Below are positions 24,739-34,312 of a stretch of 64,000 bases of DNA, piece by piece. Source of the stretch: Acidobacteriota bacterium (lineage in GTDB: Bacteria; Acidobacteriota; Terriglobia; Bryobacterales; UBA6623). The number at the start of each line of letters is the position of its first letter. Positions within the stretch are counted from its first letter, which is position 1. The notes beneath the pieces were generated by a model. The model was not told where the DNA came from and made no database searches. It was given only the letters and a program-made list of their open reading frames with translations. A program made the position numbers and the translations under genes. Location: the NCBI GenBank assembly GCA_016125275.1, contig WGMB01000009.1, forward strand, positions 186,001 through 250,000, read 5' to 3'.

Positions 24739-27700
24739 TCAGATCGCGATTCGCCGTAACAGATCGCGCACGGCGGCCAGCAGCTCCGGGGCCTGCTCGG
24801 GCGCCCCGATCCAGGTGAGCTCGCCGGTGGGAGAGAAGGTGGCCCCGCGGGTTTGGCTCACGAATTCCATCAGCCGTACCGGGTCGACCTTGGAGTCTTC
24901 GCGGAACTTGATGGTCAGCCGCGGGCCGCGCCGCTCGATCGACGAAGCCCTTATGTTCTCCGCGTCGGTCTTGAGCAAAGAGTATTCGAGCAGGTTGCGC
25001 ACCGACTGCGGCAGCGGCCCGTAGCGGTCGGCCAGCTCGGCCTCCAGCCGCGCGCGCTGCTCCTCGTCGGCCGCCTCGGCCAGCCGCTTGTAGGCGCGTA
25101 GCCGCTGGGCCTCCTCGCTGATGTAGTCGGTGGGGATGTGGATGTCGATGTGCAGCCGCAGCGACGAGCGCACCTGCTCCTCCACCACCTCGCCGCGCAG
25201 CTCGCGGACGGTCTCCTCCAGCAGCCGGCAGTAGGTTTCGAAGCCCACCGCGCCGATGTGGCCGGACTGCTCGGCGCCCAGCAGGTTGCCGCCGCCCCGC
25301 AGCTCCAGATCGAGCGCGGCGATCTTGAAGCCCGAGCCCAGCTCGCTGAACTCCTTGAGCGCGGCCAGCCGTTTGCGAGCCACGTCGGTCAACTCCCGGT
25401 CCTCGGGAATCAGCAGGTAGGCGTAGGCCCTTCGGTTGGAGCGGCCGACGCGCCCGCGAAGCTGGTAGAGCTCGGAGAGGCCGTAGTTCTGCGCGTCGTG
25501 GATCAGGATCGTGTTGGCCAGCGGGATGTCCAACCCGTTCTCGACGATCGTGGTCGCCAGCAGCAGATCGTACTCGTGATGCACGAACTTGTACATCACC
25601 TTCTCCAGCTCGTTCTCGCCCATCTGGCCGTGGCCCACGCCGATGCGCAACGACGGCACGAGCTCCTGGATGTGCGCCGCCAGCGGCCAAATCGAATCCA
25701 CCCGGTTGTGGATCATGTAGATCTGGCCGCCGCGGCCCAGCTCCTGCTCGATCGCCGTGCGCACCAAGTGATCCGAGTACGGCGCCACCACCGTATGGAT
25801 CGCCAGGCGGTCCTTCGGCGGGGTCTGGATGATCGAGATGTCGCGCATCCCCGCCAGCGCCATGTGCAGCGTGCGCGGGATCGGCGTGGCCGACATCGAC
25901 AGTACGTCCACGTTGCGGCGCATCTGCTTCAGCCGCTCCTTGTGGCGCACGCCGAAGCGCTGCTCCTCGTCCACGATCAGCAGCCCCAGGTCGGCGAACT
26001 CCACGTCCTTGGAGAGGATGCGGTGGGTGCCCACCACCACGTCCACCTTGCCGGCCGCCAGGCGCTCCAGCACCTCCTTCTGCTCCTTGGGCGAGCGGAA
26101 GCGGTTGAGCATCTCGATCGTCACCGGGAACGACCGAAAGCGCTGCTTGAAGGTCTCGAAGTGCTGGAACGACAGCACCGTCGTCGGCGCCAGCACGGCC
26201 ACCTGCTTGTCGTCGCCCAAGGCCTTGAACGCGGCCCGCATGGCGACCTCCGTCTTGCCGAAGCCCACGTCGCCGCACACCAGCCGGTCCATGGCCTTGG
26301 GCGACTCCATGTCGGTCTTCACTTCCTTGACGGCGCGAAGCTGGTCGGCGGTCGGGGTGTATTTGAAGGAGTCCTCGAACTCCTGCTGCCAGGGCCCGTC
26401 GGGAGAGTACGAGAAGCCTTGGGCCAGCTCGCGCTCGGCGTAGAGCTTGAGCAGCTCGTCGGCCATGTCGACCAGCTTGGCCTTGATGCGCGTCTTGGTC
26501 CGGCTCCAAGTCTGGCCGCCCATGCGGTCCATCGCCGGGGCGCGACCGCCGGCGCCGTGGTGCTTCTGGACCAGGTCGAGGCGGGCCAGCGGCACGTAGA
26601 GCTTGGCGCGATCGGCGTACTCGATCACCATCAGCTCTTCTTCGCGCTCGCCCTGCTTGACCTTCGTCATGCCCATGTAGCGGCCCACGCCGTGCTCGGC
26701 ATGGACGACGAAGTCTCCGGCCTTGAGGTCCTGCAGGTCGGAGAGGAAGGTGGCGGCGGCGGACTTGCGCTGCTCCGGCGTGGCCGCGATCGACGAGGCG
26801 GCAAAAATGTCGTCGCTGCCGTAGATCGTCAGCCCCGCCTCGGGGAACGCCACGCCCTCGGGCACCGAGGCGCGCACCAGCAGGGCCTGCGCCATGGGCC
26901 CGGCCAGGTAGGCCTTTTCGGCCAGATAGGGGCTCAAGCCCTTGGCCGCCTCGCGCAGCCCGAGCTGGTAGCCGATCTCGTACTCGGTGAAGATGTCGGC
27001 CAGCCGCTCCAGATCGCCCAGCGAGGCCGCCGCCACCAGCAGCCGGCCGCCCGCCTGGATCTGCGCCTTGAGCTCGCGCATGGCGTGCGCCACGTTGCCC
27101 TGGAAGCGCGGCGCAGGGCGCGTGCGGATCTCCGCCGCCTCACTTTCCTCGCCGGCGCGCGGCCCCAGCCCCAGCCGGTCGAAGGCCAGGCTGCGGCCCG
27201 CCGCCGCTTGGCGCATCTCCGGCCAGCTCCAATAGAACAGCTCCGGAGGCGGCGCGTCCGCCGGCGCCGCGGCGCGGGCTTCGGCCAGCCGCTCGCCTAG
27301 TTTCCCAGCCGCCTTGTCGAGCGCGTCGGGCTCGCACCACACCACGATCGCCTGCGGCGACGCCTCGAGTACCTTGCTCTGCCGCCGCTGGGCCCGCGCT
27401 TCGGAGAACTCCCAGCCGGGGCCCAGCAGCGCGTCCGAATCGGCGTCGCTGCGGGCCGGCGCGGGCGACTCGCTCAGCGGCAGCAGCGTCACGCGCTCGA
27501 TACGGCGAATCGACTTCTGGGTCTCCGGATCGAACTCCCGCAGCGAAGCCGCCTCGTCGCCGGCCATCTCGATGCGCACCGGGTAGCTCGCCTCGGGCGA
27601 GAAGACGTCCACGATGCCGCCGCGCACCGAGAACTGCCCCACGGCCTCCACCGGCTCCTGCCGCACATAGCCCGCTCCGCCCAGGCTCTCTTCCAAATCC

Positions 27701-28239
27701 TCGAGAAAGAACTCGTCGCCCACCTCGATCGTCAGCGCCAGGTTGCGGATCACGTCCGGCGGCGCCGTCTTGAGCAGCAGCGCGCCGACCGGCGCGGCCA
27801 CCACCGAGGCGCCGCCCTCGGCCAGCCGCCACAGGGCTATGCCGCGCTGCTCGTGGATCGCGGCGTGGGGCGAGAGGCCGTCGTAGGGCGTCACGTCGTG
27901 CGCCGGCAGCGTCATCGGCGCGGCGCGGTGTGGGTTCTCCTCCAGCAGCCCGAAGAAGGCCGCCGCCGTCTCGGCCAGGTTTTCGGCGGCGCTGTTGGAT
28001 TCAGTAACCAGGATCACCGGCCGCTCGCTCTGGCGATGCAGCAGCACGGCGTAGAGCGCCTGCGCGGTCGGCGTCAGCCCGGACAGGTGAATCTCGCCCG
28101 ATTCGCCAAGGCGCATCTGCGCCCCGGCGCTATCGCGCAGTTGCGCCCCGGCGTTGTGACGCAGTTGCGCTACGGCTTGTTGAAAGCCGGGGTGCCGACC
28201 GAGCTGGTCGAAGAAATCGCGCAGGGCGGGGGGGATCAC
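24739..28239 (-). CDS. mfd: Transcription-repair coupling factor Mfd
   Basis: A DNA translocase of about 1166 residues that removes stalled RNA polymerase and recruits UvrA to lesions. The order is standard: UvrB-like domain (about 1-490), RNA-polymerase-interacting Tudor/CarD-like domain with FVVHAEHGVGRYMGM (~residue 512), then the RecG-type motor with Walker A GDVGFGKTEVAMRA (~655), the DEEQ box (LLIVDEEQRFG, ~756), motif III SMSATPIPRTLHMAL and QLRGRVGRSNRRAYAYL. The C-terminal TRCF domain regulates UvrA access. The start is uncertain. GTG at 28239 fits the homologous N-terminus (IPPALRDFFDQLG), and a TTG at 28299 would add 20 residues. It is preceded by rfaE2 and followed by the ppiC-like gene on the same strand. 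Confidence 0.97.
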   Translation of the reverse strand: MIPPALRDFFDQLGRHPGFQQAVAQLRHNAGAQLRDSAGAQMRLGESGEIHLSGLTPTAQALYAVLLHRQSERPVILVTESNSAAENLAETAAAFFGLLEENPHRAAPMTLPAHDVTPYDGLSPHAAIHEQRGIALWRLAEGGASVVAAPVGALLLKTAPPDVIRNLALTIEVGDEFFLEDLEESLGGAGYVRQEPVEAVGQFSVRGGIVDVFSPEASYPVRIEMAGDEAASLREFDPETQKSIRRIERVTLLPLSESPAPARSDADSDALLGPGWEFSEARAQRRQSKVLEASPQAIVVWCEPDALDKAAGKLGERLAEARAAAPADAPPPELFYWSWPEMRQAAAGRSLAFDRLGLGPRAGEESEAAEIRTRPAPRFQGNVAHAMRELKAQIQAGGRLLVAAASLGDLERLADIFTEYEIGYQLGLREAAKGLSPYLAEKAYLAGPMAQALLVRASVPEGVAFPEAGLTIYGSDDIFAASSIAATPEQRKSAAATFLSDLQDLKAGDFVVHAEHGVGRYMGMTKVKQGEREEELMVIEYADRAKLYVPLARLDLVQKHHGAGGRAPAMDRMGGQTWSRTKTRIKAKLVDMADELLKLYAERELAQGFSYSPDGPWQQEFEDSFKYTPTADQLRAVKEVKTDMESPKAMDRLVCGDVGFGKTEVAMRAAFKALGDDKQVAVLAPTTVLSFQHFETFKQRFRSFPVTIEMLNRFRSPKEQKEVLERLAAGKVDVVVGTHRILSKDVEFADLGLLIVDEEQRFGVRHKERLKQMRRNVDVLSMSATPIPRTLHMALAGMRDISIIQTPPKDRLAIHTVVAPYSDHLVRTAIEQELGRGGQIYMIHNRVDSIWPLAAHIQELVPSLRIGVGHGQMGENELEKVMYKFVHHEYDLLLATTIVENGLDIPLANTILIHDAQNYGLSELYQLRGRVGRSNRRAYAYLLIPEDRELTDVARKRLAALKEFSELGSGFKIAALDLELRGGGNLLGAEQSGHIGAVGFETYCRLLEETVRELRGEVVEEQVRSSLRLHIDIHIPTDYISEEAQRLRAYKRLAEAADEEQRARLEAELADRYGPLPQSVRNLLEYSLLKTDAENIRASSIERRGPRLTIKFREDSKVDPVRLMEFVSQTRGATFSPTGELTWIGAPEQAPELLAAVRDLLRRIAI

Positions 28240-28332
28240 GGCGCCAGGGAACGGGTTCTCAGCTTTCTCACGATGACAGCAGACGGCGAGCCGGAGCAAC
28301 GCGCCCCCCGGGGGCCCACCGACCGCCGAAGA

Positions 28333-28818
28333 TCAACGAGCGGCGGCGGCGTGCGTCTCCAGGATGTTGCGCACCACATCGGTGGTCGAGTAGCCGGGCT
28401 CGACCGGGATCGGCAGCACCTGGCCGCCGGCTTCCTCGACAATTTCGCGGCCGGCGATCCAGTGCGACCAGTCCGACCCCTTCACCAGCACGTCGGGCAG
28501 CAGCTTCTCGAGCAGCGGACACGGCGTCTCCTCGTCGAACACCGTCACCGCGTCGACGGCTTCGAGCGCGGTCAGCACCGCCGCCCGCTCCTGTTCGGGC
28601 AGGATCGGCCGGGTGGGACCCTTCAGGCCCCGCACGCTGGCGTCGGAATTGATCGCCACCACCAGCCGGTCTCCCAGCGAGCGGGCGCTCTCGAGCAGGC
28701 GGATGTGGCCCGGGTGCAGCAGGTCGAAACAGCCGTTGGTGAACACCACCTTCAGACCGTCGGCCCGCCAGCGCTCGCGCAACGCGAGCAAGTCGGCTCT
28801 GGAGACTACAGCGGACAT
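28333..28818 (-). CDS. rfaE2: D-glycero-beta-D-manno-heptose 1-phosphate adenylyltransferase (RfaE2/HldE C-terminal domain)
   Basis: A 161-residue cytidylyltransferase-fold enzyme that adenylylates heptose-1-phosphate for lipopolysaccharide inner core synthesis, in the cytoplasm. Motifs: TNGCFDLLHPGHIRLLESA with the HxGH at His35-His38, VVAINSDASVRGLKGPTRP, DVLVKGSDW and EPGYSTTDVVRNI. The kinase domain of bifunctional HldE is absent, so this is the stand-alone RfaE2 form. The kinase (RfaE1), isomerase and phosphatase are not in the window. This is expected in a Gram-negative envelope and matches the outer-membrane-type PpiC/SurA nearby. It opens the minus-strand group with mfd. A TAGACT (28833-28838) lies upstream on the minus strand. 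Confidence 0.92.
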   Translation of the reverse strand: MSAVVSRADLLALRERWRADGLKVVFTNGCFDLLHPGHIRLLESARSLGDRLVVAINSDASVRGLKGPTRPILPEQERAAVLTALEAVDAVTVFDEETPCPLLEKLLPDVLVKGSDWSHWIAGREIVEEAGGQVLPIPVEPGYSTTDVVRNILETHAAAAR

Positions 28819-28939
28819 TTCAGCTCTTCCGTAGTCTACCGCGCAGCTCGGGTATCCTACGGGCCGAGACCTGCCCGATCCGGCGGAAGCGCTTCAATTT
28901 CAAGCCGGTTACCGGACGCCGGAGCCCTAAGGGCATAGG

Positions 28940-28953
28940 CGGGTTCGGACCCG
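28940..28953. repeat. Small hairpin CGGGT-tcgg-ACCCG in a divergent region
   Basis: A perfect 5-bp stem with a TCGG tetraloop. A second small hairpin GCCC-taa-GGGC lies at 28924-28934. Both are in the 195-bp region between divergent rfaE2 and the AAA+ gene. The role is unknown. Confidence 0.35.
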
Positions 28954-28997
28954 AATATTCAGCATAATGCCCGATGGTCGCCGCCCGGCGCCATTGC

Positions 28998-29003
28998 TAG
29001 CAT
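28998..29003 (+). promoter_or_regulatory. TAGCAT -10 element for the AAA+ gene
   Basis: TTGCTAGCAT ends 10 nt before the ATG at 29014. It is the same TGCTAGCAT as at 12458-12466. Confidence 0.4.
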
Positions 29004-29013
29004 CCCCAGTAGT

Positions 29014-30303
29014 ATGAGCGCGGCAAGCGTCTTCGAAACGGCGAGCAGTCAGTCCCGCGAACGCCTCGCGGGCGGTCGTTTCTTCCCCAAATGCCCCGAG
29101 CGCGTCAGCGAGCTGGGAGTCTCGCAGAACTCGCTGGTCAACTTGATGCTCAAGATGACGCTGCTGGAAGGCGAAACCCAGCTCAGCGCCTTGAGCGATC
29201 GCCTGAAGCTCCACCCCGGCGTCTGCTCGCAGATCTTTCAGCATCTGCGCAAGGAGCAGTACATCGAGGTCAAGGGCATGCAGGGCAACGACTACGTGCT
29301 GACCCTGTCGGCCACCGGCCGCGCCGTCGCCCAGGAACGCTACCGCATCAGCCAGTACGTGGGCCCGGCGCCGGTGGCCCTCGACGCCTACACCGAAGCG
29401 GTGCGGGTGCAGACGGCCCGCTACAAGATCAACCGCGCCCGGCTGCGCGAGGTCTTCTTCGACTTGGTTCTGACCGACGAGACCCTCGATCAGCTCGGCC
29501 CAGCCGTGCTGTCGAACTCGCAGATCTTCCTCTACGGCTCCACCGGCAACGGCAAGACGTCCATCGCTGAGCGGCTGGTGCGCGTCTTCCGCGACGAGAT
29601 CTTCCTGCCCTACGCCGTGGAGGTCGACGGGCAGATCATCCAGATCTACGACTCGGTGATGCACAACGCGCTGGAGGCGCCCGACGGCGTCGACCCGCGC
29701 TGGCTGCGTTGCCGCCGCCCCTGCGTGGCCGTCGGCGGCGAGATGGTGCAGGAGATGCTCGAGCTGCAGTTCGAGTCGTCGCTGGGCTACTACACCGCGC
29801 CCTTGCAGATGAAGGCCAACAACGGCCTGTTCATCATCGACGACTTCGGCCGGCAGATGATCAATCCCCGCGATCTGCTCAACCGCTGGATCGTGCCTCT
29901 GGACCGCGGCGTGGACTTTCTCACACTGCGCACGGGCGTGAAGATTCCCGTGCCGTTCGAGACCTTGGTCGTCTTCTCGACCAACCTCGACCCCCGCCAG
30001 CTCGCCGACGAAGCCTTCCTGCGCCGCATCCAGAACAAGGTCAAGATCGACGCCATCAGCCCGCGCGTCTTCGATGAGATCCTGCGCCGAATCTGCGAAT
30101 CCGAGGGCATTCGCTGGACCGAGGAGGCCTCCGAGAAGATCCGCCAGCGCTGTCTCTCCGACGGCCGCTCGCAGGTGCTGCGCGCCTGCTATCCGCGCGA
30201 CGTGGTGCTGATCCTCAAGAACATCGCCGAGTATGAGGGTCGGCCGCCGCACCTCGACGACGCCGACATCGACCGCGCGGTGAACCTGTATTTCGCGCGC
30301 TGA
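29014..30303 (+). CDS. AAA+ ATPase with N-terminal winged-helix domain, unknown partner
   Basis: A 429-residue cytoplasmic ATPase. Residues ~28-110 look like a winged-helix DNA- or protein-binding domain (LSALSDRLKLHPGVCSQIFQHLRKEQYIE, then a wing-like YVLTLSATGRA). The AAA+ core has Walker A GSTGNGKTS (175-183), Walker B LFIIDDFG (273-280), a sensor-1-like VFSTNLDP (~320) and ADEAFLRRIQNKVKID with a possible Arg finger. The C-terminal helical lid ends in AEYEGRPPHLDDADIDRAVNLYFAR. Similar proteins are common in many phyla and remain poorly characterised. Roles proposed for AAA+/wHTH proteins include remodelling and secretion, but no partner is adjacent. A strong hairpin (30322-30357) follows, so it is monocistronic. 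Confidence 0.85.
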   Translation: MSAASVFETASSQSRERLAGGRFFPKCPERVSELGVSQNSLVNLMLKMTLLEGETQLSALSDRLKLHPGVCSQIFQHLRKEQYIEVKGMQGNDYVLTLSATGRAVAQERYRISQYVGPAPVALDAYTEAVRVQTARYKINRARLREVFFDLVLTDETLDQLGPAVLSNSQIFLYGSTGNGKTSIAERLVRVFRDEIFLPYAVEVDGQIIQIYDSVMHNALEAPDGVDPRWLRCRRPCVAVGGEMVQEMLELQFESSLGYYTAPLQMKANNGLFIIDDFGRQMINPRDLLNRWIVPLDRGVDFLTLRTGVKIPVPFETLVVFSTNLDPRQLADEAFLRRIQNKVKIDAISPRVFDEILRRICESEGIRWTEEASEKIRQRCLSDGRSQVLRACYPRDVVLILKNIAEYEGRPPHLDDADIDRAVNLYFAR

Positions 30304-30321
30304 GCCGGATCCCATGCGCCA

Positions 30322-30357
30322 CCCGCCGCGGCCGCTCCGCGCGGCCGACTCGGCGGG
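30322..30357 (+). terminator. Two-tier GC hairpin after the AAA+ gene
   Basis: An outer stem CCCGCCG/CGGCGGG (30322-30328 with 30351-30357) encloses an inner stem CGGCCGC/GCGGCCG (30329-30335 with 30341-30347) and a 5-nt loop. It lies 18 bp after the AAA+ stop. A short T-run (GTTTTC) appears 10 bp further on. Confidence 0.55.
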
Positions 30358-30370
30358 CTCGCGAGTTTTC

Positions 30371-30376
30371 TATCAT
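30371..30376 (+). promoter_or_regulatory. TATCAT -10-like element for cstA
   Basis: TTCTATCAT precedes the cstA ATG (30406) by 29 nt. This gives cstA a short untranslated leader containing GGGAG (30381-30385). It matches the CTAnnnT pattern seen elsewhere. Confidence 0.35.
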
Positions 30377-30405
30377 AGTCGGGAGCTGCCAGCCTAGGTT
30401 CCCGT

Positions 30406-32082
30406 ATGCATCCCGTCATTGCCGCCGCCGCCTGCCTCGTTGTCTACGCGGTCGTCTATCGCTTCTACGCCCGCTACCTGGGCCGCAAAATCTTCGCTCT
30501 GGACCCGACGCGCGCCACCCCGGCGCACACCATGCGGGACGGCGTGGACTACGTGGCCTGCCAGCCGACGATCCTGTTCGGCCATCACTACGCCTCGATC
30601 GCGGGCCTGGCGCCCATGCTCGGACCGGCCATCGCCGTCATCTGGGGCTGGTTGCCGGGCATGCTGTGGGTGGTGTTCGGCACGCTGTTCATCGGCGCGG
30701 TGCATGACTTCGGCGCGCTGGTGGTATCGATGCGCAACCGCGGCCTGTCGATCGGCAAGGTCGCCGAAGACCTCATCGGGCATCGCGCGAAGTTTATCTT
30801 CCTGCTGATCATCCTGTTCCTGATCTGCTTGGTGATGGGCGTGTTCGTGCGCACGGTCGCCGGGCTGTTCACCCCCGCCTACTACCCGGAGTCGGTGTTC
30901 CCGACGTTCTTCCTGATCTTCGTGGCGATGGGGATCGGCTGGCTGGTCTACAAGCGCAACGGCAACGTCAGCCGCCTGACGGTGGTGGGCTTCGTGCTGA
31001 TGATCGCCTCGATCTGGGCCGGCCTAGTGATGGCTCGGCCGGACCTGGGCGCCAACACCTGGATCTATCTGCTGCTGGCGTACGCCTTCGCGGCGTCGGT
31101 GCTGCCGGTCTGGCTGCTGCTGCAACCGCGCGACTACCTCAACTCGATGCTGCTGTACTTGGGTCTGGGCGCGGCCTACGTGGGCTTCTTCGTGCTGGCC
31201 CCGAGCTTCGCCGCGCCGGCGCTGGACGCCACCCCCAAGGACGCTCCGCCGATCTTCCCGTTCGTGTTCATCGTCATCGCCTGCGGCGCCGTCTCCGGCT
31301 TCCACGGCTTGGTGAGCTCGGGCACCACTTCCAAGCAGATCGACAAGGAGACCGACGCGGTGGTCATCGGCTACGGCGGCATGATCGGCGAGTCGCTGCT
31401 CGGGCTGATGGCCGTGCTGGCCTGCACGGCCGGCTTCTCGTCGCCCGAGGCCTGGAGCGAGCACTACGCCAGTTGGACCTCGGCGGACACCTTGGCCGGC
31501 AAGATGCAGGCCTTCATCGACGGCGCGGCCACCTTCGTCTCCACGCTCGGCGTCCCCATGGAGGTCGCCCAGGCCTTCATCGCGCTGGTGGCGGTGAGCT
31601 TTGCGCTGACGTCGCTGGACTCGGGCACCCGCCTGCTGCGCTACAACATCGAGGAGATCGGCGCGTCGATCGGCGCCGAGCGTTACGTGGGCCGCTACTC
31701 GGCCTCGATTCTGGCGGTCGCCTTCATCGGCTTCTTCGCCTTCTATGAGATCAACGGCCAGCCGGCCGGGCTGGCGCTGTGGAGCCTGTTCGGCAGCACC
31801 AACCAGGTGCTCGGCGCCCTCACGCTGCTGACCGTAGTCGTCTACCTGCGGCAGCGCGGCGCCAACTACTGGCCCTACCTGCTGCCGATGGCCTTCATGA
31901 TGGTGGTGACCTTCGTGGCCATGGTGCTGGACCTGCAACAGTACTGGGCTGCCGGCAACGTCCTGCTGACGCTGGTGGCGGCGGCGATCTTCGCCCTCAG
32001 CATCTGGCTGGCGGTCGAGGCGGCCCTGCGCATGGGTCGCGATTCGGCCGAGCCGGTGGCGACCCCGGTCGAGGGCGATTGA
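30406..32082 (+). CDS. cstA: CstA-family transporter (carbon starvation protein A)
   Basis: A 558-residue inner-membrane transporter with about 14-16 hydrophobic helices. Conserved CstA blocks are present: [60 protein letters not shown] and [15 protein letters not shown] near residues ~400-415. CstA/BtsT family members import pyruvate or peptides, often during carbon limitation, and the substrate here is not certain. The length is near the shorter family form (BtsT/CstA range from about 500 to 720). The next gene, an amidohydrolase, starts 8 bp downstream and is probably co-transcribed. Whether the transporter supplies that hydrolase's pathway is unknown. Confidence 0.93.
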   Translation: MHPVIAAAACLVVYAVVYRFYARYLGRKIFALDPTRATPAHTMRDGVDYVACQPTILFGHHYASIAGLAPMLGPAIAVIWGWLPGMLWVVFGTLFIGAVHDFGALVVSMRNRGLSIGKVAEDLIGHRAKFIFLLIILFLICLVMGVFVRTVAGLFTPAYYPESVFPTFFLIFVAMGIGWLVYKRNGNVSRLTVVGFVLMIASIWAGLVMARPDLGANTWIYLLLAYAFAASVLPVWLLLQPRDYLNSMLLYLGLGAAYVGFFVLAPSFAAPALDATPKDAPPIFPFVFIVIACGAVSGFHGLVSSGTTSKQIDKETDAVVIGYGGMIGESLLGLMAVLACTAGFSSPEAWSEHYASWTSADTLAGKMQAFIDGAATFVSTLGVPMEVAQAFIALVAVSFALTSLDSGTRLLRYNIEEIGASIGAERYVGRYSASILAVAFIGFFAFYEINGQPAGLALWSLFGSTNQVLGALTLLTVVVYLRQRGANYWPYLLPMAFMMVVTFVAMVLDLQQYWAAGNVLLTLVAAAIFALSIWLAVEAALRMGRDSAEPVATPVEGD

Positions 32083-32090
32083 GCGCGCCC

Positions 32091-32918
32091 ATGCGAATCG
32101 ACGCCCACCACCACTTCTGGAAGTACACCGTCGCCGAGTACGACTGGATCGACGACTCCATGGCGCGCATCCGGCGCGACTTCCTGCCGGCCGACCTGGA
32201 GGCCGAGCTGCGAGCCGCCGGCATCGACGGGGCGGTCTCGGTGCAAGCTCGGCAGACGCTCGAAGAGTCGGAGTTCCTGCTCGGGTTGGCCGATGCGCAC
32301 GACTTCCTGAAGGCCGTGGTCGGCTGGGTTCCGCTGATCGAGCCGGACGTCGCCGAACCGCTCGATCGTTTTCGCGCCAACCCCAAGTTCCGCGGCGTGC
32401 GCCACGTGCTGCAAGGCGAGGCCGACGACCGCTACATGCTGCGGGAGGACTTCAACCGCGGAATCTCGTTGCTGGCGGACCGCAACCTGGTCTACGACAT
32501 CCTGATCTTCGAGCGTCACCTGCCCCAAACGCTGCAACTCGTCGACCGCCATCCGAAGCAGACGTTCGTGCTCGACCACATCGCCAAGCCGCGCATCAAG
32601 GACGGCGCGCTGTCGCCCTGGCAGAGCCTCATCATCGAGCTCGCCCACCGCCCCAACGTCTACTGCAAGGTGTCCGGCATGGTCACCGAGGCCGACTACA
32701 AGAGTTGGACCCCGGAGCAGTTGCGGCCCTACTTCGATACGGTCCTGTCCGCCTTCGGGCCCAAGCGCATCCTATTCGGCTCGGACTGGCCGGTCTGCCT
32801 GGTCGCCTGCGAGTACGGGCGCTGGGCCGAGATCGTGCGCGGCTGGATCAGCGAGCTCTCCCCGGCGGAGCAAGCCCGCATCCTCGGCGGAACCGCCGCC
32901 GAGGCCTACGGGCTCTAG
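32091..32918 (+). CDS. Amidohydrolase-2 family lactonase (L-fuconolactonase-like)
   Basis: A 275-residue TIM-barrel hydrolase. Motifs: the N-terminal [10 protein letters not shown] metal-site strand, [11 protein letters not shown] near residue 165, [11 protein letters not shown] near 190 and ILFGSDWPV near 225. This set is typical of the amidohydrolase-2 branch containing L-fuconolactonase, L-rhamnono-lactonase and 2-pyrone-4,6-dicarboxylate lactonase. A role in opening a sugar lactone in the cytoplasm is the best guess. The ATG at 32091 sits 8 bp past cstA. A longer frame upstream is antisense-type readthrough of the cstA region and is discarded. It is convergent with the sigma factor gene, whose stop lies 17 bp beyond. 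Confidence 0.85.
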   Translation: MRIDAHHHFWKYTVAEYDWIDDSMARIRRDFLPADLEAELRAAGIDGAVSVQARQTLEESEFLLGLADAHDFLKAVVGWVPLIEPDVAEPLDRFRANPKFRGVRHVLQGEADDRYMLREDFNRGISLLADRNLVYDILIFERHLPQTLQLVDRHPKQTFVLDHIAKPRIKDGALSPWQSLIIELAHRPNVYCKVSGMVTEADYKSWTPEQLRPYFDTVLSAFGPKRILFGSDWPVCLVACEYGRWAEIVRGWISELSPAEQARILGGTAAEAYGL

Positions 32919-32935
32919 CTTCTAGGCCGCCGGTT

Positions 32936-34312
32936 CTAAGCCGCTGCGTCGGTCAGCCCGCGCAGCAGGTGAGCGTTCTCCGGCGACCGCAACGCATCCA
33001 GCGCCTTGGACTCGATCTGCCGAATGCGTTCCCGGGTCAGCCGAAACTCCCGGCCGATCTCCTGCAGGGTGTACTCCCGCTCACAGCCGATGCCGAAGCG
33101 CAGCCGCAGCACCTTCTCCTCGGTCGGCGACAGCGAAGCCAGCGCCGAAGCCGTGGTGAGCTGGCGCTCGCGCTCGGACAGGCGCTCCGACGGCGACAGC
33201 TCGTTCTCGTCCGTAAGAATGTCGCTGATCGTCGACTCGCCGTCGCGGCCCACCGGCAGGTCCAGCGAGACCGGGTCGCGCATCACCGCGCGCAGCTCGC
33301 GCACCTGCTCGATCGGCAACTCCAACACCTCGCTGAGCTCGGCGTCGGTGGCCGGCCGCTCGAGCTCCGCCTCCAGCCGGCGGTAGGCTCGCTTGAGCTT
33401 GAGCAACTGCTCGTTGGTGTGCACAGGGATGCGCACGGTGCGGGCCTTATCGGTCAGCGCGCGCGTCATCGACTGCTTGATCCACCAGTGCGCGTAGGTC
33501 GAGAACTTGAAGCCGCGGGTGTAGTCGAACTTGTCGACCGCATGCATCAAGCCGATATTGCCTTCCTGGATCAGGTCCAGGATCGGCAGCCCGCGATTGA
33601 CGTAGCGCTTGGCCACCGAGACCACCAGCCGCAGGTTCGCTTCCACCAGCCGCTGTTTGGCCGTCTCAGACTTGCGGCGGGCCCGCAGAACCGTCTGGTG
33701 CAGCCGCCGCTGGGCGCCCTCGGAGATGCCGTAGGCCGCCTTGCCCACCGCGCCCAGCCGCACGAACTGTTCCGCCCAGCTCTGCCACAGCTCCAGCCGC
33801 AGCGGCATGGCGTGGATCGCCCGCGTCAAGCGGATCACCGCCCGGCCGTGGGCCCAACCGCCTTGCGGCGCCGCCGCTTCCAGCGCCGCCAGCACGCGCT
33901 CGAAGCCCTCGAAGCGGCGCAGGCCCGCCGCCAGCCGCCGCGAGCGCGTGAGCGGCTGCCCGGAACCGACCGAGTCGAAAGCGCTGCGAATCTTCGTGCG
34001 GCGCTCGGCGATCTCGGTCCGCAGCTCCTCGAGCTTGCTCCACATCCAAGGGCTGCGCGCCATGTAGCGGCGAACGGCCGACGCGCCCTGAGCCATCTGG
34101 CGCGCCAGCCTCACCTCTTCCGGCTTGGTCAACAACTTGTACTGCCCCATCTCTCCCAGGTATCGCCGCACGGCGTCCTCGGCCGGCGAGGCCGCCAACA
34201 GCGCCGGTTCCTGGTCCTCGGAATCGTCGTCGCTCTCCGGGAGCTCGAAGTCTTCGTCGAGAAGGGTCTGGTCCAGATCGGAATCGTCGATGGGATGGGA
34301 AATCATGGTCAC
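32936..34312 (-). CDS. RNA polymerase sigma-70 factor (RpoD/primary-like)
   Basis: A 458-residue sigma-70 factor. Region 1.2 is near 45-75 ([20 protein letters not shown]). A non-conserved insert of about 140 residues follows. Region 2 holds [20 protein letters not shown], the core-binding and DNA-melting helix [19 protein letters not shown] and [18 protein letters not shown] (2.3-2.4). Region 3 comes next. Region 4.2 contains [19 protein letters not shown] (from ~414). The classical acidic region 1.1 is short or absent (an Asp/Glu-rich 40-residue start). The sequence could be the housekeeping RpoD or a group-2 paralogue, and this cannot be settled here. The GTG start at 34312 is supported by AGGAG at a 9-nt spacing. 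A ~245-nt leader is predicted. Confidence 0.9.
   Translation of the reverse strand: MTMISHPIDDSDLDQTLLDEDFELPESDDDSEDQEPALLAASPAEDAVRRYLGEMGQYKLLTKPEEVRLARQMAQGASAVRRYMARSPWMWSKLEELRTEIAERRTKIRSAFDSVGSGQPLTRSRRLAAGLRRFEGFERVLAALEAAAPQGGWAHGRAVIRLTRAIHAMPLRLELWQSWAEQFVRLGAVGKAAYGISEGAQRRLHQTVLRARRKSETAKQRLVEANLRLVVSVAKRYVNRGLPILDLIQEGNIGLMHAVDKFDYTRGFKFSTYAHWWIKQSMTRALTDKARTVRIPVHTNEQLLKLKRAYRRLEAELERPATDAELSEVLELPIEQVRELRAVMRDPVSLDLPVGRDGESTISDILTDENELSPSERLSERERQLTTASALASLSPTEEKVLRLRFGIGCEREYTLQEIGREFRLTRERIRQIESKALDALRSPENAHLLRGLTDAAA

Noticed and set aside
24311-26509. 732-aa minus-strand frame overlapping mfd and ppiC
   Set aside because: It has a shadow-like composition (Arg/Gly/Ala runs) and runs through the mfd/ppiC boundary in a different frame.
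25138-27300. 720-aa plus-strand frame opposite mfd
   Set aside because: It is a shadow of mfd, which has all motor motifs on the minus strand.
28924-28953. A tRNA-like T-arm (GGGTTCGGACCC)
   Set aside because: Only a 5-bp hairpin with a 4-nt loop is present. There is no acceptor or anticodon arm, so it is not a tRNA.
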